From: an uncultured Roseateles sp.
Lineage (GTDB): Bacteria; Pseudomonadota; Gammaproteobacteria; Burkholderiales; Burkholderiaceae_C
Direction of reading: 5' to 3'
Assembly: GCF_945956965.1 (NCBI RefSeq)
Contig: NZ_CAMFJS010000008.1
Span: 107,184 to 171,183 of the forward strand
DNA length: 64,000 nucleotides
In this document: positions 24,366 to 34,089 of the stretch, piece after piece
How the letters are laid out: each line of letters starts with the position of its first letter
Position numbering within the stretch: position 1 is the first letter of the stretch
Translations under genes and position numbers: made by a program
The notes under the pieces: model-generated
The model's input: the letters and a program-made list of their open reading frames with translations, nothing else
The model's database searches: none
What the model was told of the DNA's origin: nothing

Positions 24366-26789
24366 TTAACGCGCGAGCTGGCTGAAGGGCACGCCCTTGT
24401 CGGTGCGCGGCTCGCCAGGCAAGCCCAACACGCGTTCGCCAATGCTGTTGCGAACAATCTCATCGGTGCCGCCCGCAATCCGCATACCGGCAGCGCCGAA
24501 CCAGAGTCGCTCGATCAGCGCAAAGCGCTCACCCAGCTCGCTGGCTGCCAGCACGCCGCGCGGCCCTTGCATATCAATGGCAAAAGCACCGATGCGCTGC
24601 AAAGTCAAGGCCGCCACATTCTTGGCGCCGCTCATCTCCGGCCCCGGCATGCGGCCCTTGGACAGCGCGGTCAGCGCGCGGCACTGCAGCAGCCACAAGG
24701 CCTGGGCGTTCAAATAGAAGTCAGTCAGCCGCTCACGCATACGGCCATCAGCCAAGGCGCTGCGCCCCAGAAAGCGCGCCTCGCGCAGCAACTCAGCGAC
24801 CAACTTCCACAATTCGGCTGGCATCACGCCGCCGATGGACAAGCGCTCATTCATCAAGCCGGTCAAGGTGGTCTTCCAACCTGCGTTCAGCGCGCCAACG
24901 CGCTGCGCGTCCGGCACGAACACATCTTCGAGAAAGACCTCGTTAAACTCCGCCTCGCCGCTGGCCTGGCGAATCGGCCGCACCGTGACACCGGGACTTT
25001 TCATGTCGATGAAGAAGGTCGTCAGGCCGTCGAACTTGGGCAGCTCCGGGTCAGTGCGTCCCAGCACCAGACCATATTCAGCGAACTGCGCCAATGAGGT
25101 CCAGACCTTCTGACCATTCAAGATCCAGCCCTCGCGGCCGTCGTTGCAACGCTCGGCACGGGTGCGAACCATGCCCAGGTCAGAGCCGGCGCCGGGCTCA
25201 GACAACAGCTGGCACCACAGATGCTGACCTGTCAGCGCCGGCGCGATGTGCGCTGCCAGCACCTCCTTGGAGGCATGCGCCATCACCGAAGGGATGACCA
25301 TACCCAAGCTGACGTTGAAAAAGCCGGTGGGGACGTTGTAACGCCCCTCTTCCTGCCGCCATATCAACTCCTGCATGGGCGTGCCGCCGCGCCCGCCCAG
25401 CACTTGGGGCCAGGTGATAGCACCGAAGCCGGCGGCCGCCTTGCGGCCCTGCCAGGCGCGCGCCAACTGCATGCGCTGAGCCGCGTCGAGATGAGGCTCG
25501 AAGAAGTCATCCGGGCGCTGTTTCAGCGAGGCATTGGCATCCAACCAGCTACGGCACTCCGCACGGAACGCCGCTTCTTCTGGCGTATCGTCAAAGTCCA
25601 TCGCCCCCTCGCCGGCCGGCGCGCGCTGGCGCTTGGGCAAAGGCTGTTCCAGCCACTGCGCCAGCTGTGTCGCCAGCTGCTCGCCCCACTGCTGCTCATG
25701 GCCCAGCAGCACCGCTTGCTGGCGCGCACGGCGCAGGAATAGGTGGCAATCCAGCTCCCAGGTGTAGCCCATGCCCCCGTGGATGTGCAGGTTCTCCTGC
25801 GCCATCAGGCTGAAGGCGCGGCTGCTGCTGACGCGTGCGGCTGCCGCTGCGGCTGCCAGCTCAGGCGCGCCCTGCGCAGCCGCATCATCCGCGGCGTCGG
25901 CCGCCAGCGCCCAGGCACCGTAGTAGCAGTGCGAGCGAGCCATCTGGATGTCGGTATAGAGATCGGCCAGCTTGTGCTTGATGCCCTGATAAGAGCCGAT
26001 GGCGCGACCAAAGGCCTTGCGCTCGCGGGCATAGGCGCTGGCCATTTCCAGCGCCACCTCGGCCGCGCCCAGTTGCTCGAAGGCGAGCAGCACGGCGGCG
26101 CGGTTGCGCACACGCGCCAACAGCGCGCCCGCCTCGGCGGCATTCGCGACGCCGTCCAGCAACTCGGCTGGCGTGGACTCGAATCGCAATTCAGCAAAAG
26201 GCTTGGCGGCATCGAGCGTCGCCAAACTGCGCCGGCTCAAACTCGCATCAAGGCGCACCAGCACCCAGCAAGGCTGAATGGCGGCATCGGCCGCCAGCAC
26301 CACCGCCCATTGCGCAGCCAAGCCATCGGCCACCAAAGCAACGCTGCCGCTGAGAGTTTGCCCACCGAAGCGGGGCAGCGTGGCCGCATCGATCACGCCG
26401 TCCAGCGGCGCCGCCAGCGTACCCGCCGCGCCAGCCGCCACCGCCGGCAACCAGCGCTGCTGCTGAGCCGCGCTCCCCCCCAGCAGCACGGCCTGGGTGG
26501 CCAGGTAAAGCGTCGAAGCCAAGGGCACCGGGCTGAGCTGGCGGCCAATTTCCTCGGCCACCACACACAAGTCCATGGCGCCCAGGCCAATGCCACCGCA
26601 ATCCTCGGGCAGCATCAGCGCGGTCGCGCCCAAGTCGGCCAGGCCGCGCCACACCGCGTCGGCACACTCAACGGCGCCAGCCTCACCGTCCATCAGCTGG
26701 CGCGACAGCCCTAGCGGAGACTCTTTGGAAAGATATTTGCGCAGCTGCTCGCGCAGTGCATCTTGGTCAGCTGAAAACTCAAAGTTCAT
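24366..26789 (-). CDS. Fused two-domain acyl-CoA dehydrogenase (FadE34-like)
   Basis: An 807-residue flavoenzyme made of two acyl-CoA dehydrogenase units in one chain. Unit 1 (about 1-380) starts FEFSADQDALREQLRKYL and ends with HIHGGMGYTWELDCHLFLRRARQQ; unit 2 (about 395-790) has LLSEPGAGSDLGMVRTRAER, LNGQKVWTS and ends AGGTDEIVRNSIGERVLGLP. Steroid-specific dehydrogenases are usually alpha2-beta2 with the two types on separate genes; FadE34 of Mycobacterium is the known single-chain form. ATG 26789 starts at the conserved domain edge. The next gene upstream ends 22 bases away. Confidence 0.9.
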   Translation of the reverse strand: MNFEFSADQDALREQLRKYLSKESPLGLSRQLMDGEAGAVECADAVWRGLADLGATALMLPEDCGGIGLGAMDLCVVAEEIGRQLSPVPLASTLYLATQAVLLGGSAAQQQRWLPAVAAGAAGTLAAPLDGVIDAATLPRFGGQTLSGSVALVADGLAAQWAVVLAADAAIQPCWVLVRLDASLSRRSLATLDAAKPFAELRFESTPAELLDGVANAAEAGALLARVRNRAAVLLAFEQLGAAEVALEMASAYARERKAFGRAIGSYQGIKHKLADLYTDIQMARSHCYYGAWALAADAADDAAAQGAPELAAAAAAARVSSSRAFSLMAQENLHIHGGMGYTWELDCHLFLRRARQQAVLLGHEQQWGEQLATQLAQWLEQPLPKRQRAPAGEGAMDFDDTPEEAAFRAECRSWLDANASLKQRPDDFFEPHLDAAQRMQLARAWQGRKAAAGFGAITWPQVLGGRGGTPMQELIWRQEEGRYNVPTGFFNVSLGMVIPSVMAHASKEVLAAHIAPALTGQHLWCQLLSEPGAGSDLGMVRTRAERCNDGREGWILNGQKVWTSLAQFAEYGLVLGRTDPELPKFDGLTTFFIDMKSPGVTVRPIRQASGEAEFNEVFLEDVFVPDAQRVGALNAGWKTTLTGLMNERLSIGGVMPAELWKLVAELLREARFLGRSALADGRMRERLTDFYLNAQALWLLQCRALTALSKGRMPGPEMSGAKNVAALTLQRIGAFAIDMQGPRGVLAASELGERFALIERLWFGAAGMRIAGGTDEIVRNSIGERVLGLPGEPRTDKGVPFSQLAR

Positions 26790-26811
26790 GGCGTCTAGGT
26801 CGCGGCAAAGT

Positions 26812-28998
26812 TCAGGAGAGCGCCGCCGCCACGGGGCGGGCGGTCTTGCCATAAAAGGTCTGGCCCAACTCGGCCATGTCGCGCAACAACAAGGGTGGGC
26901 GCAGCTGCTCACCGAATAGATCGGCCAAACGGTCGGCCTCGGCGACAAAGGCTTTCAGTCCCACCCCGTCAATGAAGCAGAACGGGCCGCCGGTATAGGC
27001 TGGATAGCCCACGCCAAGGATGGCACCCACATCGCCATCAGCCGGATTCAGCAAAACACCCTCTTCCATCGCACGCGCGGCCTCGACCGCCTGCACATAC
27101 AGAATGCGTTGCTTCAGATCAAGCGGTGAGGGTTGAATGGCGCGGCGCGAATAGAGCTCGGCCAAACCCGTCCACAAGCGCTTGCCGCCGCTCTCGGTGT
27201 CGTAGTCGTAAAAGCCCTTGCCGTTTTTGCGGCCCAGACGACCCAACTCGTACAAGCGCTTGAGCACCGGCACCGAGCGGCCTTCCTTGTAGCTCTCAGG
27301 GAACTCTTTCTTTTGCGACTCACCCGCGTGCACTGACAACTCGATGGACAGCTCATCGGTGATGGCCAGCGGCCCGACCGGCATGCCGCAATGGCGCGCG
27401 CAGTTGTCGATCAGGGCCGGATTGATGCCCTCGGCCACCATGCCGATGGCGTCATCCACAAAGGCGCCGATGAAACGGCTGGTGAAGAAGCCCCGGCTAT
27501 CGTTGACGACGATGGGCGTCTTCTTCAACTGGCCGACAAAGTCGAGTGCCTGGGCCAGGGTGGCGTCCGACGTGGCCTTGCCGCGGATCACCTCGACCAA
27601 GGGCATGCGGTCGGCCGGCGAGAAGAAGTGCAGGCCAATGAAGCGGTCGGGCCGGCTGCTGGCCTGGGCCAGCAAGGTGATGGGCAGCGCCGAGGTGTTG
27701 GTGGCCAGCACACAGCTCGGTGGCAGCACCGCGTCGAGCTTCTTGGTCACCTCGGCCTTGATGGCGCGGTCCTCGAACACCGCCTCCACCACCATATCGG
27801 CGTCGCGCAGCAAGTCGTAGTCGGTGCTGGGCCTGATGCGGGACAGGATGGCGTCGGCCTTGTCCTGTGTCATGCGGCCACGCTGCACTTGCTTGGCCAG
27901 GGCCTTGGCGGCATAGGCCTTGCCGCGCTCGGCGGCCTCCAGATCACGGTCGATCAGCACGACCTGAATGCCGCGCTGCGCCGCATTGAGCGAAATGCCG
28001 CCGCCCATCATCCCCGCACCAATCATGCCGAGCTTGGCGCATTTGAAGGGCGCGAAGCCGGCAGGCCGGTGCAGGCCCTTCTCGGCCTTGCTCTTGTTGA
28101 TGAAGAGCGTGCGAATCATGCTGCGCGACACCGGGCTGAGTTGGGCCGTTTGCAGCAGGTATTTGCTCTCGATGCGCAGGCCCTTGTCGATGGGTAACAG
28201 GCTGCCTTCGTAGACACAGCTCTGAATGGCCAGCGGCGCAGGTAGGTTGTGATACGTGTTGGCTTGCACCATGGCATTGCCAACCACAAAGGCAGGTGCC
28301 ACGCGGGGGTCCAGCGGGCCACCGCCGGGAATCTTGAAGCCCTTCTCGTCCCAAGGCTGCACGGCCTTGGGCGCATCCAGCAGCCAGCGCTTGGCAGCCG
28401 CCATCAACTGGTCCGGCGCCACGGTTTCATGCACCAGGCCAGCCTTCAAGGCCGTGGCCGCATCCGCACTTTTTCCTTCCAGCAACCAAGGCAGCGCGGC
28501 GCTCACCCCGACCAGGCGCGGCAAGCGCTGGGTACCACCGGCACCGGGCACCAAGCCCACCTGCACTTCGGGCAGTCCCACCACCACACCGGGTGCGTCA
28601 GCCATCACGCGGTGATGGCAAGCCAGACAAAGCTCAAAGCCGCCACCCATGGCGATGCCGTTGATCGCTGCGACCAGTGGCTTGCCACAGGTCTCAACGC
28701 GGCGATAAACGCGCGAGAGCGAGGCGTACTTTTCAAACATGGCCTGGATGCTGTCTTCGGCCATGCCATCCAGGTTTTCTTCCATCGTCACCAAGTCGGC
28801 GCCGGCCACAAAGGCCTCTTTGCCGGAAGTAATGATGCCTCCCTTGACGGCGGGGTCGGCCACCAGGCGGGCAATGCCCGCATCCAGGCTGTCCATGAAG
28901 GCCTGATCGATGACGTTCATCGTCTTGCCGGGGTAGTCGATGGTCAGGGTGGCGATACCGTCGGCATCGACGGCGTAGCGAATGATTTCTTGGCTCAT
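26812..28998 (-). CDS. Enoyl-CoA hydratase / 3-hydroxyacyl-CoA dehydrogenase (FadJ-like)
   Basis: Multifunctional beta-oxidation protein of 728 residues. The hydratase part (about 1-190) carries [31 protein letters not shown] and [21 protein letters not shown] with the catalytic glutamates. The NAD-binding part begins [22 protein letters not shown] (about 310), then [29 protein letters not shown] and [16 protein letters not shown] 28998 is preferred over an upstream GTG-type extension that would run into the thiolase gene. It performs hydration and dehydrogenation between the fused dehydrogenase and the thiolase of the same operon. Confidence 0.93.
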   Translation of the reverse strand: MSQEIIRYAVDADGIATLTIDYPGKTMNVIDQAFMDSLDAGIARLVADPAVKGGIITSGKEAFVAGADLVTMEENLDGMAEDSIQAMFEKYASLSRVYRRVETCGKPLVAAINGIAMGGGFELCLACHHRVMADAPGVVVGLPEVQVGLVPGAGGTQRLPRLVGVSAALPWLLEGKSADAATALKAGLVHETVAPDQLMAAAKRWLLDAPKAVQPWDEKGFKIPGGGPLDPRVAPAFVVGNAMVQANTYHNLPAPLAIQSCVYEGSLLPIDKGLRIESKYLLQTAQLSPVSRSMIRTLFINKSKAEKGLHRPAGFAPFKCAKLGMIGAGMMGGGISLNAAQRGIQVVLIDRDLEAAERGKAYAAKALAKQVQRGRMTQDKADAILSRIRPSTDYDLLRDADMVVEAVFEDRAIKAEVTKKLDAVLPPSCVLATNTSALPITLLAQASSRPDRFIGLHFFSPADRMPLVEVIRGKATSDATLAQALDFVGQLKKTPIVVNDSRGFFTSRFIGAFVDDAIGMVAEGINPALIDNCARHCGMPVGPLAITDELSIELSVHAGESQKKEFPESYKEGRSVPVLKRLYELGRLGRKNGKGFYDYDTESGGKRLWTGLAELYSRRAIQPSPLDLKQRILYVQAVEAARAMEEGVLLNPADGDVGAILGVGYPAYTGGPFCFIDGVGLKAFVAEADRLADLFGEQLRPPLLLRDMAELGQTFYGKTARPVAAALS

Positions 28999-29012
28999 TG
29001 TTCTTGTCTCAC

Positions 29013-30221
29013 TCAAACGCGTTCGATGATCATGGCCGAGCCCATGCCGGCCGCCACGCACAGCGAGATCAGTGCGGTCTGCTTGCCGGTGCGCTCCAGC
29101 TCGTCGAGCACGGTGCCGAGAATCATGGCGCCGGTGGCGCCAAGCGGATGGCCCATCGCGATGGCCCCGCCGTTGACGTTCATACGCTCGTGAGGGATGT
29201 TCAGCTCCTCCATCATGGTCAGCACCACCGAGGCGAATGCTTCATTGAGTTCCCACAGATCGATATCGCTCGGCTGCATGCCGGCGCGTGCGAGCGCCCG
29301 GCGTGCTGCGATGGCCGGGCCATCCAGCATCAGCGTCGGCTCCGAGCCCACCGCCGCGAAAGCGCGAATGCGCGCGCGCGGCTTGAGCCCCAGGCGCGTG
29401 CCCGCCTCGGCATTGCCAAGCAGCACGGCAGCCGCACCGTCCACGATGCCCGAGCTATTGCCCGCATGGTGGATGTGTTCGATGCGCTCAACCTGCGGGT
29501 AACGTTGCAAGGCCACGCTGTCATAACCGTACTTCTGGCCCATCTCGGTGAAAGCAGGCTTGAGCGCGGCCAGGCTTTCCACGCTGGTGTCGGGGCGAAT
29601 GGTCTCGTCACGCGCCAACAATTCGAGACCCAGGAAATCCTTGACCGGCAGCACCGATTTGTCGAATCGACCCTCGCCCCAGGCGCGGGCTGCACGGCGG
29701 TGGCTCTCGGCCGAGTAGGCGTCCACATCGGCACGGCTATGACCACGCAGCGAAGCCAGTAGATCGGCCGAGATGCCTTGCATCACAAAATAGGTCTTGC
29801 TGGCGACTTGCGGGTCTTGCGCCCAGGCGCCACCGTCCGATCCCATGGGCACACGCGACATCATCTCGACGCCGCCGCCAATCGCCAGGTCGGCTTGGCC
29901 CGCCATCACCTTGGCCGCGGCAAACGCCACCGCCTCCAGGCCGGAACCGCAATAGCGATTGATCTGCAAGGCCGGCACGCTCTGGTCAAAGTCAGCCTGC
30001 AAGACGGCCATGCGGCCGATATTGCCGCCCTGCTCGCCCACCGGCACCACGCAGCCGTAGACCACATCGTCCACCGCCCGGGTGTCCAGGCCATTGCGCT
30101 CGCGCAGCGCCACCAGCGGGCGACTGGCCAGCCAGACCGGCGTCACTTCATGCAGGCTGCCATCAGGCTTGCCCTTGCCACGCGGCGTGCGCACGTGGTC
30201 GTAAATCAATGTGTTTTCCAT
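29013..30221 (-). CDS. Acetyl-CoA C-acyltransferase (thiolase)
   Basis: Thiolase of 402 residues performing the last beta-oxidation step. The nucleophilic cysteine is in [12 protein letters not shown]; other signatures are [30 protein letters not shown] and the C-terminal cysteine in [17 protein letters not shown] (the usual GGG is AAG here). First gene of the minus-strand operon thiolase, FadJ-like, fused dehydrogenase, acyl-CoA synthetase, GMC oxidoreductase. Typical degradative FadA type rather than biosynthetic. Confidence 0.93.
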   Translation of the reverse strand: MENTLIYDHVRTPRGKGKPDGSLHEVTPVWLASRPLVALRERNGLDTRAVDDVVYGCVVPVGEQGGNIGRMAVLQADFDQSVPALQINRYCGSGLEAVAFAAAKVMAGQADLAIGGGVEMMSRVPMGSDGGAWAQDPQVASKTYFVMQGISADLLASLRGHSRADVDAYSAESHRRAARAWGEGRFDKSVLPVKDFLGLELLARDETIRPDTSVESLAALKPAFTEMGQKYGYDSVALQRYPQVERIEHIHHAGNSSGIVDGAAAVLLGNAEAGTRLGLKPRARIRAFAAVGSEPTLMLDGPAIAARRALARAGMQPSDIDLWELNEAFASVVLTMMEELNIPHERMNVNGGAIAMGHPLGATGAMILGTVLDELERTGKQTALISLCVAAGMGSAMIIERV

Positions 30222-30319
30222 CTCGGCGTTTCTTCAATTCATCAGCAGATGAGGCAAAGTCTCGGGCTTGTTCGGCCCTTCCGGGATGGCTGCGACCCAA
30301 ATTGGGCACACCGACGAAA

Positions 30320-30805
30320 TCAGTCCTTGTCAGTGTCCACTTGGCGCAAAAGCTCTTGCAGCTTGGCGGCCAGCTCAAAGATTTCTAACGCCGTCTTGGC
30401 ATTGGCTTTGACGAACTTTTCGCCCGAACCCGCTTTGACGATCAGGCGCTTGCGCTCATCGCGTGCCAGCCAGCCTTTCTCAATCAACTGGGCTACTTTT
30501 CGCCGCACGGTCTCCCGCGGTATGCCGGTCGCCTCGGCGATGGACAGCACATTGCAGGACTGCATCAGCTTGCCGCGCCGCTCGGCGTCGTCGAGCAATT
30601 TCTCAGGCACGTCGGCGCCGCCCTTGCGGAAGAACTGGTCCACATTCCGCAGTGAGATCTCGCCCAAGACAATGATTTGCACCATGTCGCCGTCGAACTG
30701 ACGGTAAAGCCGCCCCATCATGGGCACGGTGAAGGCTGAAATCAGATGCGAGATTTGGTAGGCATGCCGCTCCATCTGGGCAGTCGGGGGCTTCACTAGG
30801 GCCAT
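30320..30805 (-). CDS. Winged-helix transcriptional regulator
   Basis: Probable DNA-binding protein of 161 residues. The helix-turn-helix is QSCNVLSIAEATGIPRETVRRKVAQLIEKGWLARDERKRLIV (about 82-124), preceded by a conserved FTVPMMGRLYRQFDGDMVQIIVLGEISLRNV segment and followed by a helical tail (ALEIFELAAKLQELL). I do not recognise a named family. A decayed paralogue lies at 3392-3979. It sits immediately upstream of the beta-oxidation operon on the same strand and divergent from the racemase gene, so it may control either or both. The start is set at ATG 30805 although the ribosome site is weak. Confidence 0.75.
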   Translation of the reverse strand: MALVKPPTAQMERHAYQISHLISAFTVPMMGRLYRQFDGDMVQIIVLGEISLRNVDQFFRKGGADVPEKLLDDAERRGKLMQSCNVLSIAEATGIPRETVRRKVAQLIEKGWLARDERKRLIVKAGSGEKFVKANAKTALEIFELAAKLQELLRQVDTDKD

Positions 30806-30964
30806 GGTGCTGATTCGATCGAGATTGCTCAGAATGGGTTTTCGACAATGCTTTACGCCTCAATCACTCTAGCATCGACGCTCAAAGCTGCCACCGCGGT
30901 AATCCCCAGTTAGGCACCGCAACGTGGCCTCACCTGTTCTCGCAAACACTGACCCAAAACTCAC

Positions 30965-32143
30965 ATGCCACTTCAATCCCAAGCACCGGCGACTCCTGGC
31001 GGCCCTCTTGCAGGCCTGAGCGTGATCGAGTTCTCTGGCATCGGCCCTGGCCCCTTCGCGGGCATGATGCTGGCCGATATGGGCGCTGATGTGATCGTGG
31101 TGGAGCGCGCGGGCGACGCGGCCAAGGCAGCGGCCTATCCACGCTCGGCCATGAGCCGAGGCAAGCGCTCCATCGCGGTCGATCTGAAATCCGAGGCCGG
31201 TCGCGACATCGTTTGGCGCTTGCTGGCATCGGCTGACGCGCTGATTGAAGGCTTCCGCCCCGGCGTGATGGAACGCCTGGGCTTTGGCCCTGAGCAGGTG
31301 GCGGCGCGCAATCACCGCTTGGTCTACGGGCGCATCACCGGTTGGGGCCAGGACGGCCCCTTGGCGCAGGCTGCCGGGCATGACATCAACTACGTCGCAT
31401 TGAGTGGCGCGCTGTCGACCTCTTGCCGGCCAGGCGAGCGTCCAAGCATTGCGCCCACCTTGGTCGGCGATATGGGTGGCGGCGCCATGTTTCTCTGCTT
31501 CGGCTTGATGTGCGCCATCTTTGAGGCGCAGCGTTCTGGGCGCGGCCAGGTCGTGGACGCCGCCATGGTTGACGGCATTTCAGCCATGAGCGGCCTGATC
31601 CATCAAATGCGCCACGTCGGCTACTGGCAAGACCAGGCGGAGCACAACTTCTTTCTCAACAGCGCGCCCTTCTACGAAGTCTTCGAATGCGCCGATGGTG
31701 GCCAGATTTCGCTGGGGGCAATTGAGCCGCAGTTCTATGCCGAGCTGATGCAAAGACTGGAGCTGGACGCTGACCCCAAGCGGCAATACGACACACGCGA
31801 TTGGCCTGCGATGAAAGCCCGCGTCGCAGCACAGATCAAGACCCGCACACGCGCCGATTGGTGCGCGCGGCTGGAAGGCAGTGATATCTGCTTTGCCCCG
31901 GTGCTGAGTCTGGCCGAAGCCCCGGATCATCCACACAATGTCGCGCGCGGCGTGTTTGTTGACATCACCGTTGATGGCAAGCCCCAACGTCAGCCGGCCC
32001 CGGCACCCCGCCTCTCACGCACACCGGCCCGCCGCCCCACGCCCGGTGCCCGTTGCGGCGAGCACACCGATGAGCTGCTGATAGCGCTGGGCTTGGGCAG
32101 TGCGGACATCAAGTCCCTGCGCGAACAGGGCGCCTGCGCCTGA
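30965..32143 (+). CDS. Alpha-methylacyl-CoA racemase (CaiB/BaiF family)
   Basis: Family III CoA-transferase fold protein of 392 residues. Opening GLSVIEFSGIGPGPFAGMMLADMGADVIVVER and the racemase residues in AAGHDINYVALSG (His139) and LVGDMGGGAMF (Asp169) match the catalytic His/Asp pair of alpha-methylacyl-CoA racemases rather than true CoA-transferases. Such racemases invert the 2-methyl centre of branched acyl-CoAs, for example the steroid side chain at C25, so that dehydrogenases can act. Convergent with the TetR gene, divergent from the winged-helix gene. Confidence 0.88.
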   Translation: MPLQSQAPATPGGPLAGLSVIEFSGIGPGPFAGMMLADMGADVIVVERAGDAAKAAAYPRSAMSRGKRSIAVDLKSEAGRDIVWRLLASADALIEGFRPGVMERLGFGPEQVAARNHRLVYGRITGWGQDGPLAQAAGHDINYVALSGALSTSCRPGERPSIAPTLVGDMGGGAMFLCFGLMCAIFEAQRSGRGQVVDAAMVDGISAMSGLIHQMRHVGYWQDQAEHNFFLNSAPFYEVFECADGGQISLGAIEPQFYAELMQRLELDADPKRQYDTRDWPAMKARVAAQIKTRTRADWCARLEGSDICFAPVLSLAEAPDHPHNVARGVFVDITVDGKPQRQPAPAPRLSRTPARRPTPGARCGEHTDELLIALGLGSADIKSLREQGACA

Positions 32144-32181
32144 CAGCCTTTGGGCGGCAGCAGGTCTGCCTATCTCAAGCC

Positions 32182-32898
32182 TCAAGCGACTGAGCCTGCG
32201 CAGGGGAGGACATTCTGCTCTTGCAAGGCCATTGGGCGCAGGCAGCCCAGGGCCATGGCGACCAAGCAGTCCAGCAAGGCGCCGGACTCCAACTCGCCGG
32301 GCTTCTCCTCCAGCAGCGAGCGGATCACGCTGCGTAATCCCTGTCCCAGAAGAAAGGCCGCCAGCTCAGGATGGGGCGTGTCGATCTCATGCGCATACAT
32401 CTTCAGGAATGGCAACCAGGTCGCCTCGATGAACTCGCCGGCAGTTTGGTAGGGGCCACGCCACATGCCCAGATGGAGTGCCGAGTGGTAGCGCAGATGA
32501 AAGGCTTGGTTCAACTTGAAGAGCCGCAACTCCACGCGAATGATGTTGGCCAGAACTTCGCGCAAAGCGCTCGACAAGGGCACGCCGATGAGCCGGCCTC
32601 GGACCACCAGCAGTTGCTCAGACTCCTCGTCCAGCACGCGCTCATAAAGCATCGCCACGATGGCGTCCTTGTTCGGAAAGTACTGGTAGATCGACCCAAC
32701 CGCAGCCCCTGAAACTTCAGCGATGCGCGCGACGGTCAGCGCCTCTTCACCCGCTTCATCAAGAATACGCAGACAAGCTTGCTCGACGGCATCGACCAGC
32801 GCGCGGGAGCGCGACTGATTCGGGCGTTTGCGTGGTGCGGGCAGTGGTTCAGCGGACGGGCCGCTAGCGGCAGAGCGTGTGTTTCGTTTCTTGAGCAT
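32182..32898 (-). CDS. TetR-family transcriptional regulator
   Basis: Repressor-type protein of about 238 residues. The N-terminal helix-turn-helix is recognisable: RALVDAVEQACLRILDEAGEEALTVARIAEVSGAAVGSIYQYFPNKDAIVAML. The C-terminal ligand domain is helical. ATG 32898 is chosen; TTG 32931 upstream is possible. A 7-base inverted repeat (CTTAGGC/GCCTAAG, 32962-32987) lies 63 bases upstream and could be its operator. Likely to sense a CoA ester or acid and control neighbouring genes; targets are not proven. Confidence 0.9.
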   Translation of the reverse strand: MLKKRNTRSAASGPSAEPLPAPRKRPNQSRSRALVDAVEQACLRILDEAGEEALTVARIAEVSGAAVGSIYQYFPNKDAIVAMLYERVLDEESEQLLVVRGRLIGVPLSSALREVLANIIRVELRLFKLNQAFHLRYHSALHLGMWRGPYQTAGEFIEATWLPFLKMYAHEIDTPHPELAAFLLGQGLRSVIRSLLEEKPGELESGALLDCLVAMALGCLRPMALQEQNVLPCAGSVA

Positions 32899-33207
32899 GG
32901 AAATGCGAGTGCTGCTTTCTGAGATACCCAACGGCCGTTAATTTACAAATCAAATCATTGACTTAGGCATGTGAATTGGCGCCTAAGAACGCGACTATTG
33001 CAAAGCGAATGGCCACCCTAGACTGAGCGCCGTCGATCAGCAACACGTGGCCCCGCCGCCTCACTTCGCGGACAAGTGCATGTGGGCTGGCCGACACCTG
33101 CAATTGGCATCCAGAGTCCGCCAAAGATCGACCTTAGCCAAGGTCCTGCGCGGCGCAGCTTCGGGCCAACTGCCTAAAAAGTCAAAAAAATTTACCAGGA
33201 GACAAGC
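32899..33207. other. Divergent regulatory region, TetR gene / dioxygenase operon
   Basis: About 310 bases with no coding frame. It contains CTTAGGC-N12-GCCTAAG (32962-32987), beside a TTGACT -35-like box at 32958, and a short perfect hairpin GACCTT-AGCC-AAGGTC (33130-33145). The dioxygenase start follows a CCAGGAGA ribosome site. Probably contains divergent promoters with the TetR operator. Confidence 0.45.
32962..32987. promoter_or_regulatory. Inverted repeat, candidate TetR operator
   Basis: CTTAGGC and GCCTAAG, 12 bases apart, lie 63 bases upstream of the TetR ATG and adjoin a TTGACT box. TetR proteins commonly bind such repeats in their own promoter. Confidence 0.45.
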
Positions 33208-34047
33208 GTGCCCTCACCCTTGAATGTTCGCCCACTCGGTACGGCCATTGGCGCCGAAGTGCTGGACCTCAATCTTGCCGATTTGCTCGCACCAGAGTCG
33301 CTGGCAGCTATCGAAGCGGCACTGGTCAAACATGAAGCACTTGTGCTGCATGTTCCCGACCTGCTGCCGCAACAGCATCTCGCGATTGCGAAGCACTTTG
33401 GTGATCCGGAAGTTCACACCTATTTCCCGAATCTGGGTGCTGGCTTCGAGCAGATCACCGTCATCGATTCAAAGCTCGGTGACCGGGCCGATATGTGGCA
33501 CCACGACGAGAGCTTTCTCCCCAGCCCGCCCATCGTGACCATGACGCATGCCCAGATCCTGCCGCCCATTGGCGGGGATACATGCTGGACCAGCATGACC
33601 ACGGCGTACGACGCACTCTCCGCGCGCATGAAGCAATATCTCGATGGCCAAATGGCATGGCACGACATGAATGGCCCGATGACGACTGCCTTGCGCCAGG
33701 GTGTCGTCACACATGACCGTTATGTCGAAGTGATCAAAGCTGGCCAGCGCCATCTCCATCCCATGGTCACCGTCCACCCCATCACCGGCCGAAAAGCACT
33801 GTTCATCAACCCGACCTATACGACCCATATCGATGGTCTGGCACCCGAGGAAAGCGACGCGATCCTCGCCTATTTGCACCGCCATTGCCAGCAAGTTCAA
33901 TTCGGCTTCCGCCATCGCTGGGCACTGGGCGACATGGTGCTGTGGGACAACCGCAGCGTGCTCCACAACGCCATCCTTGACTACAAGCCGCATCAGCGGC
34001 GCATGCATCGCGCTTCTGTCTTTGCGAGCGCGTCCACCAGTTCTTGA
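33208..34047 (+). CDS. TauD/TfdA-family Fe(II)/2-oxoglutarate dioxygenase
   Basis: Cytoplasmic dioxygenase of 279 residues that would hydroxylate or cleave its substrate using 2-oxoglutarate. Iron ligands are visible in MWHHDESFL (His-x-Asp) and in DMVLWDNRSVLHNAILDY (distal His); RRMHRASV carries the 2-oxoglutarate-binding arginine. The start is GTG 33208 after CCAGGAGACAAGC. First gene of a three-gene operon with a class II aldolase and a D-2-hydroxyacid dehydrogenase. Substrate unknown; family members act on taurine, aryloxyacetates and similar acids. Confidence 0.9.
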   Translation: MPSPLNVRPLGTAIGAEVLDLNLADLLAPESLAAIEAALVKHEALVLHVPDLLPQQHLAIAKHFGDPEVHTYFPNLGAGFEQITVIDSKLGDRADMWHHDESFLPSPPIVTMTHAQILPPIGGDTCWTSMTTAYDALSARMKQYLDGQMAWHDMNGPMTTALRQGVVTHDRYVEVIKAGQRHLHPMVTVHPITGRKALFINPTYTTHIDGLAPEESDAILAYLHRHCQQVQFGFRHRWALGDMVLWDNRSVLHNAILDYKPHQRRMHRASVFASASTSS

Positions 34048-34089
34048 TCGACAGCTTGTCGACCCCGCCTCGTTTGGAAGGAGAAAAAG

